Part shown: in pieces, positions 5,092 through 9,105 of the stretch
How positions within the stretch are numbered: position 1 is the first letter of the stretch
Layout: each line of letters begins with the position of its first letter
Assembly: GCA_934167225.1 (NCBI GenBank)
Contig: CAKPLD010000050.1
Coordinates: 1-9,105 of the forward strand
Origin: an uncultured Clostridia bacterium
GTDB taxonomy: Bacteria > Bacillota > Clostridia > TANB77 > CAG-508
Direction: 5' to 3'
Length of the DNA: 9,105 nt
Program-made: the position numbers and the translations under genes
The notes under the pieces: generated by a model
What the model was told of the DNA's origin: nothing
The model's input: the letters and a program-made list of their open reading frames with translations, nothing else
Database searches by the model: none

Positions 5092-5110
5092 GTCTAGTTT
5101 TGCTATTTTT
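5071..5110 (-). terminator. Rho-independent terminator of the alr-DUF1189-ftsH unit
   Basis: Perfect 11-bp inverted repeat (5081-5091 and 5100-5110, TTGCTATTTTT and its complement) with an eight-base loop, followed on the minus strand by C and nine T (5080-5071). It begins 11 bases after the ftsH stop. The stem is AT-rich but the T-tract is excellent for the minus direction. Confidence 0.85.
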
Positions 5111-5121
5111 CAAAAAATATA

Positions 5122-7104
5122 TTATTCCTCAAAAAACTTTTTAAAAGTTTCTTCATTGATTTTTTCATTTGCCAATAATTCCTCAGCTACGGCATCTAAT
5201 TTATCCATATGATTTCTTAATATAATTTGAGCATCATTATAGGCTGTATCAATTAATTTCTTAACTTCTTCACCAATTTTATCCCCCATTTCTTTGCCAA
5301 ACATATCAAGTTCATATTCGCCGTTTTCATTTTTTAAAGAAATTGGCCCAATAAAGTCATTCATACCATATTTTACTATCATGTCTTTAGCAATAGCCGT
5401 TGCAACCTCAATATCGTTGCTTGCGCCTGTTGAAATATCATCTAAAGCAACTCTTTCAGCAGCTCTACCACCAAGTAGTGCAATCAATTTTTCTTCCATT
5501 TCAGTTTTAGAAATATATGATTTATCCTCATCTGTTTTATACATTGTATAGCCACCTGCCATACCTCTTGGGATGATTGAAATTTCTTTTACCTTTTTTT
5601 GTGTAGGTAAATACCAACTAACAATTGCATGTCCAGCTTCGTGGTATGCTGTTAAACGTTTGTCTTTATCTGAAATAACTCTAGCTTTTTTCTCTAATCC
5701 TACTGTTACTTTTTTCACAGCTTCTTCAATATCATCTCTAAAGATTTTATCATGTTCATTTTTTGTTGCAATGATTGCTGCCTCATTTAAGATATTTGCA
5801 AGTTCTGCTCCTGTAAATCCTGCTGTATCTTCTGCTATACTTTCTAAAGATACATCATCTGCTAATTTTTTATCTTTACTATGGATTTTTAATATTTCTT
5901 CTCTACCTTTTTTATCAGGTGCAGGAATTGTTATTTGTCTGTCAAATCTTCCTGGTCTTAATAAGGCTTTATCTAACATTTCTGGTCTATTTGTTGCAGC
6001 TAAAACTATTATTGTTTCTTCTGATGAAAATCCATCCATTTCGACTAACAATTGGTTTAATGTTTGGTTATTTTCAGACTCTGCTCCGCTTCCACTTGTT
6101 CTTCTTGAACCTATCGCATCTATCTCATCAATAAATACTATACAAGGAGCCATTTTTCTGGCTTTATCGAATAATTTTCTAACCCTAGAAGCACCAAGAC
6201 CTGCAAACATTTCTATAAATTCTGATCCACTCATTGATATAAATGGAACTCCTGCTTCTCCTGCAATTGCTTTTGCAATTAAGGTTTTTCCTGTTCCAGG
6301 TTTACCATATAATAAAACACCTTTAGGAATTTTTGCTCCCATTTCGATGAATTTTTTAGGCTCTTTTAGAAACTGAACTAGTTCTACCATTTCTTCTTTT
6401 TCTTCGTCAAGTCCTGCAACATCGGCAAATTTTACTTTTGTCTTTCTTTCTGTTTCATCATATACTTCACCTCTATCTCCTAAGCCTTGCATTTTGAATA
6501 TCATTATAAATAATGCTACCATTATAATTGTTGGTAATAGAGAAAAGAAATATGATGGAATTGTTGTTAATATACTTGGACTTTTTTGAATTAATTCAAT
6601 ATCATTTCCATCTGCAACTTTATTTTGAATTAGCTCTATAAAGCTTTGTGTATTTGGAACTATTGCCTTTTTTATTAATTCTGGATCTTCTTCATCATTC
6701 TTTTTTATTAAACCTAATATTGATTTTGCTTCATTTTCTTCGTCTTGACTACTATTTTCGCTTGTATTGTTTTCTTCCAAATTTTCATTTGTTGTATTTT
6801 GTTCTTCTTTTTTTTGTTCATCATTATCTTGTTCTGTACTACTGTCCTCTTCTGGTTTAATTTTTTCTTTTAATGTAACTTTAATAGATGTAGAGCCTGT
6901 TGTCATTTCAACTTTTTTTATATTTCCTTCTGAAATTTGCTTTATTAAATCTGTATAACTAATAGTTTTATCATCTTCTTTTGAAGTAGAGTTTAAACTG
7001 TATATCAAAACCGTTAGTATAGAAGCTATAATTGCCAATATTAATAATACAATTAGGAAATTTTGACCATTATTTTTTCCATTTTTATTATTTTCTTTTT
7101 TCAT
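5122..7104 (-). CDS. ftsH: FtsH, ATP-dependent membrane zinc metalloprotease
   Basis: 660 residues from the ATG at 7104-7102. A TTG one codon upstream is also open, but the AAAGGAAG site is better spaced (eight bases) for the ATG. Two membrane helices (16-37 and about 186-203) flank an outside domain. The AAA module has Walker A GKPGTGKT (267-274), the pore loop EMFAGLGA (298-305), Walker B FIDEID (324-329) and the SRH with ATNRP and LLRPGRFDR (370-389). The protease has HEAGH (488-492) and the third zinc ligand Asp564 in TGASND. All catalytic residues are present. It forms a hexamer that extracts and degrades membrane and regulatory proteins. Oddities: the outside domain is about 145 residues, nearly twice the usual, because of an acidic low-complexity stretch (about 85-140), and the pore loop has FAG where FVG is usual. 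It lies 31 bases after the DUF1189-like gene and before a terminator. Confidence 0.97.
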   Translation of the reverse strand: MKKENNKNGKNNGQNFLIVLLILAIIASILTVLIYSLNSTSKEDDKTISYTDLIKQISEGNIKKVEMTTGSTSIKVTLKEKIKPEEDSSTEQDNDEQKKEEQNTTNENLEENNTSENSSQDEENEAKSILGLIKKNDEEDPELIKKAIVPNTQSFIELIQNKVADGNDIELIQKSPSILTTIPSYFFSLLPTIIMVALFIMIFKMQGLGDRGEVYDETERKTKVKFADVAGLDEEKEEMVELVQFLKEPKKFIEMGAKIPKGVLLYGKPGTGKTLIAKAIAGEAGVPFISMSGSEFIEMFAGLGASRVRKLFDKARKMAPCIVFIDEIDAIGSRRTSGSGAESENNQTLNQLLVEMDGFSSEETIIVLAATNRPEMLDKALLRPGRFDRQITIPAPDKKGREEILKIHSKDKKLADDVSLESIAEDTAGFTGAELANILNEAAIIATKNEHDKIFRDDIEEAVKKVTVGLEKKARVISDKDKRLTAYHEAGHAIVSWYLPTQKKVKEISIIPRGMAGGYTMYKTDEDKSYISKTEMEEKLIALLGGRAAERVALDDISTGASNDIEVATAIAKDMIVKYGMNDFIGPISLKNENGEYELDMFGKEMGDKIGEEVKKLIDTAYNDAQIILRNHMDKLDAVAEELLANEKINEETFKKFFEE

Positions 7105-7135
7105 CAAAAATTCTTCCTTTCATATTTGCACTTAT

Positions 7136-7933
7136 TTACGCATTAGAACCTTGCTCTTCTGTTCCTTTTTCATCCTCTTTCTTTTCCTCATCGTCTTTAT
7201 TTTGTTCATCTTCTTTTTTCTCTTTTTTTCTTGGAATTGTTATTGTTTGCTCTATTTTTTCTTTTCCCTCTTCAATAATTTTCATTAATTCTAAATGTTG
7301 TTTTATTACATCTGATTTTATTAGAAATATTGCTGCTGCAAGTGTTATATAGGCTACTGCTATATACATTACATCAAAATATTTCATTTGGAAGCCTGTT
7401 ATCATTGTTACTGCTTCATATATCGTTTTTAGTATTATAGACAATGTTAACGCATATATCGACATATTAAAAATTGCTTTGTAATTCATTTTTATTTTTG
7501 CAATTATACTTGTAAATCTCCCAAAAATAGATAAAACCAGCACATCTAACAGTGTTGCTATAAAAAATGAGATAAATGAACTTATAAATAATGTACCTAT
7601 CATTGTAGTATCTGAATAATAATTTGCAATTTCAAGGGCTTGATTTGTTTGTTCATTATCGCCTCCTGCTTCTTTTATCATTGTTTTAATAACTTTTTGT
7701 GATAATGATAAATTTTCTTCTTCAAATGTTGCAACATTTTGTAAATAATATACATAACTTCCTGTGTATACTACACAAAATATTATTATTAATTCTGTAA
7801 AATATATTATTGCCTTCTTTACTCCTAATGCTGCAAGCTCAGGATATTTTTCAAATTTTGATATTGAATACCATATTTTCTTAAAAAAATTTAGTTTTAA
7901 ATATTGTTCTTTTTTTGATTGATTGCTTTCCAC
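7136..7933 (-). CDS. DUF1189-like integral membrane protein
   Basis: 265 residues with four membrane helices (about 41-63, 111-137, 153-172 and 186-205). The long segment between the first two (about 64-110) would lie outside, and both termini inside. The basic N-terminus with NFFKKIWYSISKFEKYPELA (15-34) resembles the start of DUF1189 proteins, a Firmicute family of unknown function; the assignment is from memory of the pattern and moderate. The C-terminal tail (about 232-265) is a low-complexity Lys/Glu/Asp stretch. Start is GTG at 7933-7931, sharing one base with the alr stop (TAGTG) and preceded by AAGGGAG at six bases, so translation is probably coupled to alr. It lies between alr and ftsH in one unit, which suggests an envelope-related role or an FtsH partner or substrate; this is inference. 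Confidence 0.7.
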   Translation of the reverse strand: MESNQSKKEQYLKLNFFKKIWYSISKFEKYPELAALGVKKAIIYFTELIIIFCVVYTGSYVYYLQNVATFEEENLSLSQKVIKTMIKEAGGDNEQTNQALEIANYYSDTTMIGTLFISSFISFFIATLLDVLVLSIFGRFTSIIAKIKMNYKAIFNMSIYALTLSIILKTIYEAVTMITGFQMKYFDVMYIAVAYITLAAAIFLIKSDVIKQHLELMKIIEEGKEKIEQTITIPRKKEKKEDEQNKDDEEKKEDEKGTEEQGSNA

Positions 7934-9078
7934 TATATATACTCCCTTCGTATACTGCTGTCCACAAACATAGGGCTTACATCTAATTTTACTTCACTAC
8001 CTACTTGTACATCTTTTCCTGTTACATCGACACTTATGTGATACATTCCAATTCTTCCCAAGACTTTACATCTTTGATATTGCTTTTCTGGTGAGGCTTT
8101 ACACAATATGTTCACATATAGCGATTTATCTTTAAACGCATCTTTTATGTCTCTTACAATATAACGTAATCTGTCAATTTTTCTAAACATATCTCTTTGT
8201 TCTCTTACATTATATCCATCTGCATATCCTACAGGTACAAGTGCTATTTTGGTTGGCTTTTTGGTTGTAAATGAATTTGAATATCCAACATTATAATTCT
8301 CTGGCAAGTCTTTTATTTCTGCAACATTTGATTTTAGGTATGCTATTTTTTTTAGGCCATAAGTATTTGGAATTGCAAGCCTTCCTAAAAATGCCGAACC
8401 TACTCTTACTGCATTTAGTCTCATATGTTTGAATTTTAAAAATGCTGACGAGTTGCAAATGTGTAAAATTCCTGTTTCTATGTTGTTTTCTTTTAGAAAT
8501 TCTATAACATCCATAAATCTTTTAAATTGCTCTTCTGAATATTCGTTTTTTTCGTAAAATGCTAGTGAAAAATGTGAAAATGTCCCTTCTATTTGAACAT
8601 TTTTCATATTTTTTAATGCTTCTATCATTTCTTGTTTTTGACTATATATAAAGCCATACCTTCCAAATCCTGTATCTATTTTTAAGTGTGCTTTTACTGT
8701 TTTATTTTTTTCTTTTGCAACTGTTTCTGCCATATCTAATGCTTCTTTTGAACCTATTGTTATTATTATGTCATTTTCTACTAATAATTCTATTTCTTTT
8801 TTTATTGCAGTTGAAGATAACATGAGTATCTTTGCTTGCAATCCTGCTTCTCTTAGTTTTATAGATTCTTCTACTGTTGACACTGCAAGAAAGTCTATTC
8901 CGTTGTCTATTAAAAATTTTGAATATGAAATTAATCCTAAACCATAACCATTTCCTTTTACAACCGCAATTACTTTTATTGGCTTATGATTATCAAGCCT
9001 TCCTGTATCTTTTGCTATTTCTTTTATCTTTCTTATATTATGTTTCAAATCTTCTCTATTTATTACAAGTGATTTCAT
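7933..9078 (-). CDS. alr: Alanine racemase (PLP-dependent)
   Basis: 381 residues, the normal length. Alr interconverts L- and D-alanine for peptidoglycan. The PLP-binding lysine is Lys41 in AVVKGNGYGLG (38-48). HLKIDTGFGRYG (131-142) holds the usually carbamylated Lys133 and Arg140; His169 in SHF, Ser210 in HICNSS and Arg225 in RVG match PLP-contacting positions. Tyr266 in VGYSNSF fits the second catalytic base, contributed from the other subunit, and GYADGY (284-289) is typical. Differences from the common motifs: KGNGYGLG for KANAYGHG, and GRIGMYH where GRICMDQ is usual. The catalytic pair is kept, so it is probably active, but a broader amino-acid racemase cannot be excluded. ATG start with GGTGGAGG about seven bases upstream. 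The promoter lies beyond the right edge. Confidence 0.92.
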   Translation of the reverse strand: MKSLVINREDLKHNIRKIKEIAKDTGRLDNHKPIKVIAVVKGNGYGLGLISYSKFLIDNGIDFLAVSTVEESIKLREAGLQAKILMLSSTAIKKEIELLVENDIIITIGSKEALDMAETVAKEKNKTVKAHLKIDTGFGRYGFIYSQKQEMIEALKNMKNVQIEGTFSHFSLAFYEKNEYSEEQFKRFMDVIEFLKENNIETGILHICNSSAFLKFKHMRLNAVRVGSAFLGRLAIPNTYGLKKIAYLKSNVAEIKDLPENYNVGYSNSFTTKKPTKIALVPVGYADGYNVREQRDMFRKIDRLRYIVRDIKDAFKDKSLYVNILCKASPEKQYQRCKVLGRIGMYHISVDVTGKDVQVGSEVKLDVSPMFVDSSIRREYI

Positions 9079-9105
9079 TTATATTCCTCCACCTATTTCT
9101 TTTTA

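Noticed and set aside
5573..6376. 267-residue open frame on the plus strand opposite ftsH
   Set aside because: It lies wholly antisense to the conserved AAA and protease domains of FtsH, shows no family motif, and mirrors the codon pattern of the opposite strand.
7032..7352. 106-residue plus-strand frame opposite the DUF1189-like gene and the ftsH start
   Set aside because: Phe/Ser-rich composition is the complement of the Lys/Glu-rich tail on the minus strand; no credible start signal.
1..9105. CRISPR array, tRNA or rRNA genes, insertion sequence or riboswitch
   Set aside because: No spaced repeats of CRISPR type, no transposase frame with end repeats, no tRNA cloverleaf or rRNA stretch, and no leader long enough for a known riboswitch were seen on either strand.

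Overview
The window is AT-rich DNA from a low-GC Firmicute, most likely a member of the Clostridia. Every conserved gene lies on the minus strand, UGA is a normal stop (it ends miaA), Shine-Dalgarno sequences are strong (AGGAGG type), and SepF plus DivIVA point to a Gram-positive division apparatus. The species cannot be named from the sequence.

Read in the direction of transcription (from 9105 down to 1), three housekeeping units follow each other. (1) alr (alanine racemase), a DUF1189-like membrane protein and ftsH are tightly spaced and end at a strong Rho-independent terminator (5071-5110). (2) A small four-helix membrane protein of unknown function, miaA and an HlyD-type membrane-fusion protein are probably driven by a promoter whose -35 lies inside that terminator; miaA and the HlyD gene overlap by four bases. 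(3) sepF and divIVA (Z-ring anchoring and polar/septal scaffolding) and a Cof-type HAD phosphatase sit behind a good promoter at 2339-2367. No terminator is seen right after the HAD gene. At the left edge a new unit begins: the first 25 codons of uvrA with its own promoter.

The most interesting part is the roughly 330-base gap between the HAD gene and uvrA, which is easily passed over as empty. It holds what looks like a complete type I toxin-antitoxin module with the layout of the enterococcal par (Fst/RNA II) locus. A near-consensus promoter (384-412, minus) drives a short mRNA. Its 5' leader folds into a hairpin that captures part of a strong Shine-Dalgarno. Behind this is a 22-codon, TTG-started, single-helix hydrophobic peptide ending in KHFDD (273-341). 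A second promoter facing it (161-189, plus) drives a small RNA of about 70 nt. Both transcripts converge on one bidirectional terminator with a perfect 12-bp stem (227-264). An 11-base direct repeat, TGTTTCAAGGA, occurs once in the small RNA and once across the toxin start codon, so the small RNA can pair with the toxin initiation region even though it is encoded at the far end. The peptide sequence is not one I recognise as a described Fst family member.

Smaller points of note are the acidic low-complexity expansion in the extracytoplasmic part of FtsH, a SepF-DivIVA cluster without the usual YlmG/YlmH genes between, an altered membrane-binding loop in DivIVA, variant motifs in Alr, and the terminator/promoter overlap at 5063-5110.
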